A stretch of DNA of 64,000 nucleotides from Megamonas hypermegale (GCF_900187035.1 NZ_LT906446.1:310001-374000), one strand, 5' to 3'; numbered from the stretch's first letter, positions 8,844 to 17,740 are shown. Numbers and translations: made by a program. The notes: generated by a model from the letters alone, not told the origin.

Positions 8844-9305
8844 TATTGTGAGCCGCACACTTGTGATTTTAATCATGAGTTAGGCGAACAAAATAGTCAG
8901 TGTATATAGAAATATGTACGTAGAGATAGACTAAGATCTATCCAATACTGTTTGAATTGCTGGAAAGCCCTAAAGATATCTGAACTACAACGTAAACATG
9001 AAATAAAGTTAAACGTGAATGTGGCGAAAGCAGAAAAAATCAGATATATAGCATAAGGTTAAATCCTAAGTGTTGAAAAATGGACAATCAGCAGCGAAGC
9101 TCCGAATAGGAGAACGTTCAACGACTATTCCTCTTGAGGGAAGTACTCAGTAAGCTATTGACTGAGGAAGTGGACAGACTCTAACAGGTAAAGCTGAGAG
9201 ATAAGATATAGTCTGTGCCGTTACGAAAGTAACGGAAGTTCATAAGAGAACTGTATAGAAAGTAGCGTTTCTATATGAACGAGACCTCATAATACGACTA
9301 AAGCA
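8844..9305 (+). ncRNA. Group I self-splicing intron core (5' part of IStron)
   Basis: Signature elements seen: GTTCAACGACTATTCC (from 9114; R element) and AAGATATAGTC (9203-9213; S element) whose GACTA (9123-9127) and TAGTC (9209-9213) form P7. Directly after is a P9 hairpin, CCGTTAC GAAA GTAACGG (9218-9235), with a GNRA tetraloop. A stem CTCAGT/ACTGAG around 9148-9170 fits P8 or P7.1, and GGACAATCAGCAGCGAAGC (from about 9082) looks like the P3-P6 joining region. I could not assign P1 uniquely: UAAUCA (8870-8875) pairs across the junction but would put A opposite the last exon U, while GUUAG further on gives the expected U-G wobble. The intron continues across tnpB to 10690. Confidence 0.85.
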
Positions 9306-9332
9306 GAACCTACAGTTCTTGTATATGTTATT
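9306..9332 (+). repeat. 5' arm of long-range helix closing the tnpB loop
   Basis: Bases 9306-9332 are complementary at 24 of 27 positions to 10585-10611, just after the tnpB stop. The first 18 pairs next to the loop are continuous. In the folded RNA this would bring the two ends of the tnpB-bearing peripheral loop together and place the 3' splice site close to the intron core. Confidence 0.75.
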
Positions 9333-9469
9333 TAAAATAGGCAGTTAATATATAAACACTTGTTATATTGCTATACATATGTCATGATTATATTAAATGA
9401 TAGTATGGAAGTAATACGTGGTAAAGGATATATTTATTCATTAATTAGAAGAAAGAGTAAGTGTTTATT

Positions 9470-10579
9470 ATGGAAAAAGCTTATAAATTTAGGATATACC
9501 CTAATAAAACACAAGAAAGTTTACTTCAAAAAACTTTTGGCTGTGTACGTTTTGTATATAATCACTTTTTAGATAGAAGAATTAAAGCATATGAACAAAA
9601 TAAGAAAAATATAGGTTATAATGAATGCTCAAAAGAGCTTACTCAATTAAAAAAAGAAAAAAAGTGGCTTAAAGAACCAGATAAATCCTCTTTACAAAAT
9701 GCTTTAAAGAATTTAGATACAGCTTATAAAAACTTTTTTAATAAACAAAAAGCAGGCTTTCCTAAATTCAAATCTAAAAAGAATCGGTATAAATCGTACA
9801 AAACAAATATGACAAATAACAACATTGTATTTTTAGGAAATAAAATAAAATTACCTAAAATAGGTAAGATAAAAATAAGAGATAAATATTGCCAAATAGA
9901 AGGTAGGATTTTAAGTGCGACAGTATCACAGACTCCTAGTGGAAAATATTACGTTGCACTATGTTGTACAGACCTGCCTCAACCTGAATTCATCAAAACG
10001 AATAAATATGTCGGTTTGGATTTAGGAATAAAGGATTTTGTCATAACCTCAGATGCAGTAAAATATAATAATCCTAAATACTTGCAGAAATCATTGACTA
10101 GATTAGCTAAACTCCAAAGAGAGCTTTCTCGAAAAACAAAAGGAAGTTCAAATTGGGAAAAGGTTAGAGTAAAAGTAGCTAAATTGCATGATAGAATTGC
10201 CAATCAAAGACGCAATTTACTACATCAAGTAACATGTCAACTTATCAGAAACTACGATGTAATCTGTCTTGAAGATTTGCAAGTTGAAAACATGATGAAA
10301 AATCATAAATTAGCAAGAAATATAGCTGATGTCAGTTGGTCAGAGTTTATGAGACAACTAACATATAAAGCCAAATGGTTTGGCAGGGTTATTGTCAAAA
10401 TAGATAAATTTTATCCTTCAAGCCAATTATGTCATGTTTGTGGATACAAAAATACTGAAGTAAAAGATTTAAATGTTAGAAAGTGGAACTGTCCTAAATG
10501 TAAAACACATCACGATAGAGATGTAAATGCAGCTATAAATATTAGAGATGAAGGGTTAAGAATATTAAACATAGCTTAA
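9470..10579 (+). CDS. tnpB: TnpB RNA-guided nuclease (IS605/IS1341 type)
   Basis: 369 aa from ATG 9470; a GTG at 9461 is an alternative. TnpB is the compact RNA-guided DNA endonuclease ancestral to Cas12, which with its right-end RNA cuts empty donor sites to favour element retention. All catalytic parts look intact: Ruv[10 protein letters not shown] (Asp184), RuvC-II ICLEDL (Glu268), Ruv[12 protein letters not shown] (Asp351), and a four-cysteine zinc ribbon (Cys321, 324, 341, 344). The N-terminal [10 protein letters not shown] start and [10 protein letters not shown] segment are standard. It lies in a peripheral loop of the group I intron, so splicing and the mRNA/guide RNA share one transcript. 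Confidence 0.95.
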   Translation: MEKAYKFRIYPNKTQESLLQKTFGCVRFVYNHFLDRRIKAYEQNKKNIGYNECSKELTQLKKEKKWLKEPDKSSLQNALKNLDTAYKNFFNKQKAGFPKFKSKKNRYKSYKTNMTNNNIVFLGNKIKLPKIGKIKIRDKYCQIEGRILSATVSQTPSGKYYVALCCTDLPQPEFIKTNKYVGLDLGIKDFVITSDAVKYNNPKYLQKSLTRLAKLQRELSRKTKGSSNWEKVRVKVAKLHDRIANQRRNLLHQVTCQLIRNYDVICLEDLQVENMMKNHKLARNIADVSWSEFMRQLTYKAKWFGRVIVKIDKFYPSSQLCHVCGYKNTEVKDLNVRKWNCPKCKTHHDRDVNAAINIRDEGLRILNIA

Positions 10580-10690
10580 TCTTGAATAACATATACAAGA
10601 ACCGTAGGAACTATGGGGATAGCTCGGAGATACTGTATTCGTTAGAATACTTGACCGAGAACCCTGCGACTTTAGTCGTAGGAGGTTCAG
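10560..10690 (+). ncRNA. Putative omega RNA (right-end guide scaffold) of TnpB
   Basis: In IS605-type elements the TnpB guide RNA overlaps the end of tnpB and runs to the right end, with the guide taken from flanking DNA. Here the region contains the 3' arm of the long helix (10585-10611), a stem-loop GTATTC GTTA GAATAC (10634-10649) enclosed by CTCGG/CCGAG, and the terminal palindrome 10663-10682. The guide would begin at 10691 (AAACGAGCTTAAACAG), which is host exon 2. The 5' limit is a guess. Scaffold and intron 3' splice site overlap, so one RNA molecule should serve either splicing or guiding. Confidence 0.6.
10585..10611 (+). repeat. 3' arm of long-range helix closing the tnpB loop
   Basis: Partner of 9306-9332; see that entry. 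Begins six bases after the tnpB stop codon. Mismatches lie at one internal position and near the outer end. Confidence 0.75.
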
Positions 10691-11012
10691 AAACGAGCTT
10701 AAACAGCAAGAAAATACGATTAAACGAAAACAAAATGTACTGAAAACGATATATAAAAAAGATGTGAAATTTTATCCGTTAATGGTAAATCTAGGTACAA
10801 ATACTTTAGCAGATGTGAAACTCATGAATGTAGATGTTAAAGATAATAAAATAATATTAAGTGGTAAATCCAAAAATTATGCAGCTATATCGTCATATAA
10901 AACCCAGCTTGAACAGATAAAATTTATCAAAAATATAAAAATAAACGATACAAAATTAAATGAAGCAGATAATTTAATTGATTTTTCATTTTATTTTGAT
11001 GAGGTTAATTGA
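10691..11012 (+). CDS. PilM/PilN-like pilus assembly protein, 3' exon
   Basis: 106 codons plus one base completing the split Ile codon, ending at TGA 11010-11012. The exon starts NELKQQENTIKRKQNVLKTIYKKD, continuing the coiled coil of exon 1, then has a small globular domain (VNLGTNTLADVKLMNVDVKDNKIILSG and YAAISSYKTQLEQIKFIKNIKI) typical of the periplasmic PilN/fimbrial assembly domain. It has no credible start codon or Shine-Dalgarno of its own (the first possible initiator is GTG 10764 inside the domain), so it depends on splicing for expression. The PilO-like gene starts two bases after its stop. Confidence 0.75.
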
Positions 11013-11013
11013 T

Positions 11014-11547
11014 ATGACTAAACGAGATTATAAATATGCAATTATGGCAATCGGCATTATATTTGCATGGTTAATGATGATGTTTTTTTGCGTATATAAA
11101 CCATTATCAGGTTCTATAAATCAGATGAATGAGCAAATAAAACAGCAAAATTACGAATTAAATGAGATGGCAAATTTTATAGCGCTACATAATGATGATT
11201 TAAATATGTATCAAAAACAATTAAACACCAATCTCATGATATTAAATCAAAAATTGCCCGAAAAATTGATAACTGATGAATTAGTATCAAAATTAGGAGA
11301 TGTGGCACAGTTATCGAATGTAAAGATAACTTTATTAAAAATACAGCCTAGTAAAATGCAGGATAATTTAGCTATACAAAATATTGATGTAGCTTTGCAA
11401 GGAGATTATTTTTCATTATTATCGTTTTTGCGCAGTGTAAGTTTATTCCAATTTGTAACAACTATTCAGCAAGGCACGATGTTTGTAGAAAATGATAGTA
11501 TAAAATGTAATTTGACTTTACAAATTTATGCAGATAATTATAATTAA
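11014..11547 (+). CDS. PilO-like inner-membrane pilus assembly protein
   Basis: 177 aa from ATG 11014, which has GAGG at about 11000-11003. One N-terminal membrane helix (YAIMAIGIIFAWLMMMFFCVY) is followed by a coiled coil and a small ferredoxin-like domain with LVSKLGDVAQLSNVKITLLKIQPS, a pattern typical of PilO/GspM. In type IV pilus machines PilN and PilO heterodimerise in the periplasm, which fits the gene directly upstream. Last gene of the operon. No PilP or PilQ gene follows in this window. Confidence 0.75.
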   Translation: MTKRDYKYAIMAIGIIFAWLMMMFFCVYKPLSGSINQMNEQIKQQNYELNEMANFIALHNDDLNMYQKQLNTNLMILNQKLPEKLITDELVSKLGDVAQLSNVKITLLKIQPSKMQDNLAIQNIDVALQGDYFSLLSFLRSVSLFQFVTTIQQGTMFVENDSIKCNLTLQIYADNYN

Positions 11548-11563
11548 GTACAGACAAGGATTT

Positions 11564-11592
11564 TTGTTAATTCGTGTAGAATATTATATAAA
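11564..11592 (+). promoter_or_regulatory. Sigma-A-type promoter for cdaA operon
   Basis: TTGTTA (11564-11569), a 17-base spacer, then TATAAA (11587-11592). It lies in the 80-base gap between the pilus operon and cdaA. Predicted by eye. Confidence 0.55.
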
Positions 11593-11627
11593 TTAACTTT
11601 TAGCTTTATGGATAGGGGAATTTTTAT

Positions 11628-12449
11628 ATGCTGATACAGATACAAGGTCTTATAAAAACCATTGGTATATTGGATATCGTTGATATATTAATAGTAGCTT
11701 TTATTTTATATCGCGTATATAAAATGGTAGAAAATACAAGAGCAATAACTTTGACAAAAGGCTTGTTAGTTTTATTGGTTTTAACCATAGTAACAAGTTG
11801 GTTAGAGTTACATGCGATAAATTGGCTTTTACAAAAAATCGTTACATTGTTATTTGTAGCATTACCTATCGTTTTTCAGCCAGAATTGCGTAGAGCGTTA
11901 GAACACATTGGTGAAGGTAGATTTTTTAAACATTCAATGCTATTAAATTATGAAGAAGCCCGTTCCCTTGTATCCGAATTGACAACAGCAGTTATGAAAA
12001 TGTCATCTACAAAAACGGGAGCTCTAATTGTTTTAGAGCGCAATATAGGTTTAAATGATATCTGTGCTAGTGGTATTCAAATAGATGGTATAGTTTCATC
12101 TGAATTTTTACTAAATGTATTTATTCCCAACACACCTCTACACGATGGAGCAGCAGTTATTCGAGGTAATCGTCTTATTGCTGCTGGTTGTTTATTGCCA
12201 CTTACAGATAATCGGTCACTTAGTACAGAATTAGGTACTCGTCATCGTGCAGCTATTGGTCTTTCTGAACAGTGTGATGCTGTAATCGTCATTGTTAGTG
12301 AAGAAACAGGAACTGTTTCAGTAGCAGAATCGGGACGCATTTATCGTCATTTAGACGCTGACCAATTAAAACAGTATTTAATGCCAATCTTTTCACCTCG
12401 TAAAACGACAATTCAAGATGTGGTCTTAAAATGGAGGCAGAAGAAATGA
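11628..12449 (+). CDS. cdaA: Diadenylate cyclase CdaA (c-di-AMP synthase)
   Basis: 273 aa. Condenses two ATP into the second messenger c-di-AMP, which controls potassium and osmolyte homeostasis. Three N-terminal membrane helices (about residues 15-80) are followed by the DisA_N domain with the catalytic DGA (residues 173-175, LHDGAAVIRGNRLIAAGCLLPL) and RHR (205-207, GTRHRAAIG) motifs. GATAGGGG upstream of the ATG serves as Shine-Dalgarno. Gene order cdaA-cdaR is conserved in Firmicutes; the third usual gene, glmM, is not here: an FAD oxidoreductase follows instead. Confidence 0.97.
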   Translation: MLIQIQGLIKTIGILDIVDILIVAFILYRVYKMVENTRAITLTKGLLVLLVLTIVTSWLELHAINWLLQKIVTLLFVALPIVFQPELRRALEHIGEGRFFKHSMLLNYEEARSLVSELTTAVMKMSSTKTGALIVLERNIGLNDICASGIQIDGIVSSEFLLNVFIPNTPLHDGAAVIRGNRLIAAGCLLPLTDNRSLSTELGTRHRAAIGLSEQCDAVIVIVSEETGTVSVAESGRIYRHLDADQLKQYLMPIFSPRKTTIQDVVLKWRQKK

Positions 12450-13417
12450 TAAATTTTTTTAGAAAAAATCTTCCTGAAAAATGTTTAGCATTAATTGTTG
12501 CGATTGGATGCTGGATTTTCGTTATGAATGACCAAAATCCACAGATAGAAAATACGTATACTGTACCAATCAGCATAGCTAATGCTCCTGAAGGATATCA
12601 GATTTCCAAAGATGTGGAGACTGTAAAGGTGAGAGTACGTGCTCCGCGTTCATTATTTTCTAATGTAGATGAAACTAATTTTAAGGCTTATGTAGATTTG
12701 AATGGTGTAGAAAGTGGCACACATGAATTACAAGTACAGACTGTTTTACCGAGTGGATTTGAACTTGTTTCAGTTGGGCCAACTAAAGTGGCTTTAAATG
12801 TAGATAAGATTGAACAAAAGCAAATTCCTGTTCGTTTGAATTTATCGGGTATTCCTGGTGATGGAAAGGTAGTAGCAAGCGTTGACCAATCTTTACAAGA
12901 TATAACTATTGAAGGACCTGTTAGCATCTTAAATCAAGTTACAGCAGCTGTAGGGTATATTGGAGTTAACGGCAATACGGATAATTTCAGTGTAACTGTA
13001 CCACTTATTGCTGTAAATGATAAAGATAAAGAAATTGAAGGTGTACGTCTTTTACCAAAAACTGTCGATGTTTCTATAATTTTAGCACGTGGTTTAAATA
13101 CGAAAATCATTGATGTTAAACCAACTTTGATGTCTGATTTATCGAATGATTATATTTTAAAATCAGTTCGAGTTGAACCAGAAAAGATTGAAGTTAGTGG
13201 CAATATTGATATAATTGGTAATATGACATATCTTGCAACAGAAAATATTTCTTTAGCGGAAATGACTCAACCAACGAAGAAAACTGTTAAATTATTAATA
13301 CCAGATGGAGTTACGGCTTCTATTCAAGAAGTTACTGTTACTGTAGATATAATGAAAAAAGATACAGACACTACAAGTCATACTGTAACAAAGGAAACAG
13401 ATAATACAAAAAATTAA
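12446..13417 (+). CDS. cdaR: CdaR, YbbR-domain regulator of CdaA
   Basis: 323 aa. One N-terminal membrane helix (CLALIVAIGCWIFVMND) and an extracytoplasmic stretch with three to four YbbR repeats (for example NTYTVPISIANAPEGYQI and KQIPVRLNLSGIPGDG). Known to modulate the cyclase encoded upstream. The better start is ATG 12446, overlapping the cdaA stop as ATGA with GGAGG at 12433 in front; an upstream in-frame ATG at 12431 lies on that Shine-Dalgarno. The low-complexity Thr/Lys-rich tail (DTDTTSHTVTKETDNTKN) is probably unstructured. Confidence 0.93.
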   Translation: MINFFRKNLPEKCLALIVAIGCWIFVMNDQNPQIENTYTVPISIANAPEGYQISKDVETVKVRVRAPRSLFSNVDETNFKAYVDLNGVESGTHELQVQTVLPSGFELVSVGPTKVALNVDKIEQKQIPVRLNLSGIPGDGKVVASVDQSLQDITIEGPVSILNQVTAAVGYIGVNGNTDNFSVTVPLIAVNDKDKEIEGVRLLPKTVDVSIILARGLNTKIIDVKPTLMSDLSNDYILKSVRVEPEKIEVSGNIDIIGNMTYLATENISLAEMTQPTKKTVKLLIPDGVTASIQEVTVTVDIMKKDTDTTSHTVTKETDNTKN

Positions 13418-13431
13418 TAGAGGAAATACAA

Positions 13432-15030
13432 ATGATAAGAATAAAGAATTTTAACGTACCATTTAATGATGTATCTCCTATTGATGTTTTGGTAGCTAAG
13501 CGTTTAAAATTACCACCTCAGGCGATTTCTGAGGTGGTAATTGTGCGTAAAGGCATCGATGCCAGACGATATAAGGGAGCACCGATAAACTTTGTATATA
13601 TTTTAAATGTAAAAGTAAATTTAGCAGAAAAAAAGGTACTTGCTAAATTAAGACATGATAAAAATGTGGAAATAATTTCAGCAGAAAAGACTGAAGTTAT
13701 AAAGCCTACGAAAGTAAGTAAATATAGACCGATTATTGTAGGTTTTGGACCAGCTGGAATGTTTAGTGCATTAACTTTGGCAAAAAATGGCTATGCGCCT
13801 ATTGTTTTTGAACGAGGTGCTGATGTAGATACACGCCATCGCGATATTGAAGATTTTTGGCAAGGTGGAGCGCTTAAAAAAAATTCCAATGTGCAATTTG
13901 GCGAAGGCGGAGCAGGTACTTTCTCTGATGGAAAATTGACAACACGTATAAACGATAGTAAAATCAGCGATGTATTAGATGCCTTTGTAGAAGCAGGTGC
14001 ACCAGCAGAAATAAAATATTTGCATAAACCACATATCGGTACAGATATATTGCGAACAGTTGTAAAAAACATACGTAAAAAAATAATTTCACTTGGCGGT
14101 GAAATACATTTTAATTCATTGGTTACAGATATAATCATAAAAAATGATGCTGTTGTCGGTGTAGAAATAAATCATAAGGATAAATACGATTGTTCAGAAG
14201 TATTCTTCGGTATTGGGCATAGTGCTCGTGATACGTATAAAATGTTGTTTGACAAAGGTTTATCCATGCAGGCAAAACCGTTTGCTGTTGGTGTGCGCAT
14301 AGAACATCCGCAGGATTTAATAGATAAATCACAATACGGAGTAGATGCAGGAAATCCAATATTGCCCGTTTCAGATTATGCTGTAACGTATAATAATAAG
14401 CAGAAAGGACGCAGTGTATATTCGTTCTGTATGTGTCCTGGTGGACAAGTAGTAGCTGCTGCTTCTGAAATAGGTCGCGTTGTCGTAAATGGTATGAGTA
14501 ATTATAAACGTGATTCAGGTATAGCAAATAGTGCTTTGCTTGTAAATGTAACGCCTGATGATTTCGGTCATAATGTTTTAGATGGTATCGCTTTCCAGCG
14601 TCATTATGAAGAAATGGCATTTATCTGTGGCGGTAAAAATTACCATGCACCTGTGCAGACTGTTGGCGACTTTTTACAGCATAAAACAGGTTCTGATAAT
14701 TTCTTAACTGAGCCTACGTATAAACCTGGTATCACGCTTTGTGATTTACATGATTGTTTGCCAAATTTTACCACTGAAATGTTAGAAGAAGCTTTGCCGT
14801 ATTTTGATAAAAAAATTCATGGTTTTGCTGATGAAAAAGTTATAATGACAGGTGTAGAAATGCGTTCATCTGCTCCATGTAGAATTGTGCGCAATCGTGA
14901 TAACTACATGTCAATCAATGTAGCAGGTTTTTATCCAATAGGTGAAGGCGCTGGCTATGCTGGCGGAATTATGAGCGCTGCAGTTGATGGCGTAAATGCA
15001 GCTTATGCGTATTTAGAGGATAAAATTTAA
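13432..15030 (+). CDS. FAD-dependent oxidoreductase, COG2509 type
   Basis: 532 aa. An N-terminal alpha/beta domain of about 95 residues (RIKNFNVPFNDVSPIDVLVAKRL) precedes the FAD-binding GFGPAGMFSALTLAKNGYAPIVFERG. Then come the conserved FGEGGAGTFSDGKLTTR motif and the C-terminal YPIGEGAGYAGGIMSAAVDGVNAA. This family is widespread in anaerobes; its substrate is unknown to me. It follows cdaR after 14 bases and is probably cotranscribed. Confident on family, no function claimed beyond flavin redox chemistry. Confidence 0.92.
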   Translation: MIRIKNFNVPFNDVSPIDVLVAKRLKLPPQAISEVVIVRKGIDARRYKGAPINFVYILNVKVNLAEKKVLAKLRHDKNVEIISAEKTEVIKPTKVSKYRPIIVGFGPAGMFSALTLAKNGYAPIVFERGADVDTRHRDIEDFWQGGALKKNSNVQFGEGGAGTFSDGKLTTRINDSKISDVLDAFVEAGAPAEIKYLHKPHIGTDILRTVVKNIRKKIISLGGEIHFNSLVTDIIIKNDAVVGVEINHKDKYDCSEVFFGIGHSARDTYKMLFDKGLSMQAKPFAVGVRIEHPQDLIDKSQYGVDAGNPILPVSDYAVTYNNKQKGRSVYSFCMCPGGQVVAAASEIGRVVVNGMSNYKRDSGIANSALLVNVTPDDFGHNVLDGIAFQRHYEEMAFICGGKNYHAPVQTVGDFLQHKTGSDNFLTEPTYKPGITLCDLHDCLPNFTTEMLEEALPYFDKKIHGFADEKVIMTGVEMRSSAPCRIVRNRDNYMSINVAGFYPIGEGAGYAGGIMSAAVDGVNAAYAYLEDKI

Positions 15031-15056
15031 TAGTTTTTTAGAAAAGGATATGAAAG

Positions 15057-16277
15057 ATGAGAGAATTTACGAAAATAAAAATAACACCGAAAGGAGAACG
15101 TGCTGCTCGTCATGGTCATCCATGGGTATTTTGTGATGAAATAACTAATGTAGATGGTACGTATCAAAATGGTGATTTAGTTGATGTGTACAGCAGTAAA
15201 GATAAATACTTAGGTACAGGCTTTATCAATGATAATTCTAAAATTCGCGTGCGTATTATATCGACAAATGCCAATGATAAATTTGATGAAGCTTTTTGGC
15301 AGCGTAGAGTGCAATATGCACTGGATTATCGTCGCCAAGTCATGGGTGAAGATTTTAACAGTTGCCGTTTAATCTTTGGCGAAGCTGATAATTTTCCAGG
15401 ACTTACTGTAGATAGATTTGAAGATGTATTAGTAGCGCAAGTTTTATCTTTAGGTATTGAACAGCGCAAGGATATCATTTTTACAAAGATAATTGAAATA
15501 ATGCGCAGCTATGGCGAAGAAATTAATTGCTTATATGAACGTAATGATGTAAAAATTCGCAAGCTTGAAGGTATGGAAGAATACAAAGGCTTTTATAAAA
15601 GTCCATTATTTGATGAAAGCAAAGAACACACTACACTTGTAATCACAGAAAACGGCATAAAATACAATGTGGATGTAGAAAATGGACAAAAGACAGGATT
15701 TTTCCTTGACCAAAAATACAACCGTCGTGCTGTATCTCATATAGCTAAAGGCAGAAATGTATTAGATTGCTTTACACATACAGGCGCTTTTGCATTAAAT
15801 GCGGCAATGGGAGGGGCAAAATCTGTTATAGCTGTAGATATTTCTCAGGAAGCTGTAGATATGACGACAAAAAATATTGAGATGAATGGTTTAACTAATG
15901 TTAAAGCGATTAAAGCTGATGTATTCAATTTGCTCACTAAATTAATCGAAGAAAAGAATAAGGATTACGACTTTATAATCTTAGACCCACCAGCTTTTAC
16001 AAAATCTCATGCTACAGTGACGAATGCTTATCGTGGATATAAAGATATAAATTTACGCGCTATGAAGCTTTTGCCACGTGGCGGATATTTGGCAACTTGC
16101 TCTTGCTCTCATTTCATGAAAGAAGATTTATTTTTAAAAATGCTTCATGAAGCAGCAAGTGATGCTAAAATAACATTGCGTCAAATTGAAGCACGCCAAC
16201 AATCACCAGACCATCCTATTGTATTTGGCATACCAGAAACGTATTATCTTAAATTTTATTTATTCCAAATTGTATAA
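15057..16277 (+). CDS. RlmI-like 23S rRNA (cytosine-C5) methyltransferase
   Basis: 406 aa with an N-terminal PUA domain (ITPKGERAARHGHPWVFCDEI), a middle domain containing ENGQKTGFFLDQKYNR, and a class I SAM fold (VLDCFTHTGAFALNAAMGGAKSVIAVDIS). It has the DPPAF motif (FIILDPPAFTKS) and the Cys pair in TCSCSHFM. This matches RlmI/RlmK-L-type enzymes that methylate 23S rRNA C1962 in E. coli; the exact target here is inferred. Starts 26 bases after the oxidoreductase; a bidirectional terminator ends the operon. Confidence 0.92.
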   Translation: MREFTKIKITPKGERAARHGHPWVFCDEITNVDGTYQNGDLVDVYSSKDKYLGTGFINDNSKIRVRIISTNANDKFDEAFWQRRVQYALDYRRQVMGEDFNSCRLIFGEADNFPGLTVDRFEDVLVAQVLSLGIEQRKDIIFTKIIEIMRSYGEEINCLYERNDVKIRKLEGMEEYKGFYKSPLFDESKEHTTLVITENGIKYNVDVENGQKTGFFLDQKYNRRAVSHIAKGRNVLDCFTHTGAFALNAAMGGAKSVIAVDISQEAVDMTTKNIEMNGLTNVKAIKADVFNLLTKLIEEKNKDYDFIILDPPAFTKSHATVTNAYRGYKDINLRAMKLLPRGGYLATCSCSHFMKEDLFLKMLHEAASDAKITLRQIEARQQSPDHPIVFGIPETYYLKFYLFQIV

Positions 16278-16290
16278 TTGAGCAATAAAA

Positions 16291-16316
16291 AAACCTCAGG
16301 AAAATCCTGAGGTTTT
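16291..16316. terminator. Bidirectional terminator
   Basis: Stem AACCTCAGGA / TCCTGAGGTT with loop AAA, T-runs on both strands. It serves the methyltransferase (+) and sstT (-), which converge here. Confidence 0.93.
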
Positions 16317-16338
16317 TCTTTATATTTATTTTTATATA

Positions 16339-17592
16339 TTAAGCACGATTATGAGGAACCATATCAGCTACTTCAAGAGTACCTTCTTTAGCGCGAGCAG
16401 AGAATTCTGCTGTAGCTGTAAAGAGTACATCACTAGAACTGTTAAGTGCAGTTTCACAGGAGTCTTGAAGAACACCGATGATAAAGCCAACACCTACAAC
16501 TTGCATTGCAATATCATTGCTGATACCGAAAGAAGCGCAGGCAACAGGAATGAGGAGCAGCGAACCGCCGGCAACGCCGGAAGCACCGCAAGCGCCTACC
16601 GTAGCAACGATGGAGAGAAGCAGTGCTGTAGGCAAATCCACATGAACGCCGAGTGTATTGGCAGCTGCCAGTGACAGAACGGCAATCGTGATAGCTGCGC
16701 CGGCCATGTTTACAGTAGCACCGAGCGGAATGGAAATAGAGTAAATATCTTCATTTAATCCAAGACGTTTGCATAAGGAAAGATTTACCGGAATATTGGC
16801 TGCGGAACTGCGGGTAAAGAAAGCGTACAAACCGCTTTCACGCAGTGTAGCAAATACGAGCGGATACGGATTGCGGCGAGTGTGCAGAAATACGATAAGC
16901 GGGTTCATAACGAGAGCTACGAGGAAGAACGAACCGAGCAGTACGCCGAGCAGCTGAACATAACCCAAAAGCGCACCGAGACCGCTTGTGCCGACGGAGT
17001 TGGCAACAAGACCCATGATACCGAACGGAGCCAGGCGGATAACCCACTGTACGATTTTCGTAACAGCCTGCGCAAAATCATCCACCATTGCTTTCGTATT
17101 GTCGGAAGCGTGATGAAGTGCAATACCGGCAAGAATAGCCCATGCCAGAATACCGATATAGTTGGCATTAACGATAGCATTGACAGGGTTGTCCACAACA
17201 CTGAGCACCAGATTTTTTACAACTTCAATAATACCGCTCGGCGGAGCAACGGTAGTATCGGCAACCTGCAGCTGCAATACTGTCGGGAACAAAAACGACA
17301 TGCACACGCCGACCAGCGAAGCAAAGAACGTGCCGAAAATATACAGACGGATAATCGGCTTCATCGAACCGTTGGCATCCGCTTTTCTCTGCGCCATGGC
17401 GTTCATGACGAGAATAAATACGAGTACAGGCGCGATACCTTTCAATGCACGTACAAAGATATCACCTAAAATAGATACGGCCGGAACTGCCGCCGGAACT
17501 ACGAGCGCTATAGCTATACCGACGATAAGGCCGACAATGATAAGCTTTATTAAAGCCATTTCTAAATATTTTTTTCCAATACGACTTAACAA
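16339..17592 (-). CDS. sstT: Na+/serine-threonine symporter SstT (DAACS family)
   Basis: About 417 aa. Sodium-coupled uptake of serine and threonine; eight membrane helices and two hairpins expected. Seen: [40 protein letters not shown] and [19 protein letters not shown], the SstT versions of the DAACS substrate motifs. The longest reading frame starts at 17697, but SstT proteins start near [16 protein letters not shown] at 17602-17605 lies nine bases before a TTG at 17592, which I chose (ATG 17601 touches the GGGG). Odd feature: the central kilobase (about 16540-17560) is near 50-60% GC in two hand-counted lines, against about one third in neighbours. Confidence 0.93.
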   Translation of the reverse strand: MLSRIGKKYLEMALIKLIIVGLIVGIAIALVVPAAVPAVSILGDIFVRALKGIAPVLVFILVMNAMAQRKADANGSMKPIIRLYIFGTFFASLVGVCMSFLFPTVLQLQVADTTVAPPSGIIEVVKNLVLSVVDNPVNAIVNANYIGILAWAILAGIALHHASDNTKAMVDDFAQAVTKIVQWVIRLAPFGIMGLVANSVGTSGLGALLGYVQLLGVLLGSFFLVALVMNPLIVFLHTRRNPYPLVFATLRESGLYAFFTRSSAANIPVNLSLCKRLGLNEDIYSISIPLGATVNMAGAAITIAVLSLAAANTLGVHVDLPTALLLSIVATVGACGASGVAGGSLLLIPVACASFGISNDIAMQVVGVGFIIGVLQDSCETALNSSSDVLFTATAEFSARAKEGTLEVADMVPHNRA

Positions 17593-17740
17593 ATAATACA
17601 TCCCCTTTAAATAAATAAATTTAAAAAGACAAATATACTTCTGATAGTATACATCAATTTTATAAAAATGACAAGTCATAAAATGATTAATATGCAAAAG
17701 TTGTATGACAATAGTTGTAATTAAGTTTTATTTTTATAAA

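Larger units (their letters stand above)
8844..10690 (+). mobile_element. IStron: group I intron fused to an IS605-type tnpB
   Basis: An 1847-base insertion directly after TTGAT (8839-8843), the target pentamer I recall for the Clostridioides difficile IStron CdISt1, and ending in G (10690) as group I introns do. It carries a group I catalytic core in its first 460 bases, one intact tnpB, and a right end with a 9-bp palindrome (CCTGCGACT at 10663-10671 with AGTCGTAGG at 10674-10682). No tnpA is present, so movement would need a transposase in trans. Removing exactly these bases fuses the two host exons in frame (845 + 322 = 1167 bases, 389 codons including the stop). Boundaries are inferred from target site, terminal G and frame together. 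Confidence 0.88.

Noticed and set aside
8884-9460. Group II intron or retron
   Set aside because: No reverse transcriptase and no domain V motif; the P7 and P9 elements fit group I.
9360-9572. 70-codon open frame overlapping the start of tnpB
   Set aside because: No ribosome site, overlaps tnpB in another frame and lies in the structured intron; composition unlike a protein.
10764-11012. Separate small gene starting at GTG 10764
   Set aside because: No ribosome site and the start falls inside a domain; the frame is open back to 10691 and continues exon 1 of the split gene.
14135-14620. 161-codon minus-strand frame inside the FAD oxidoreductase gene
   Set aside because: Antisense shadow, low-complexity His/Leu/Tyr-rich, no ribosome site.
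16769-17596. Several long open frames on both strands inside sstT
   Set aside because: Shadows caused by the GC-rich codon use of sstT; none has a plausible start or recognisable protein.
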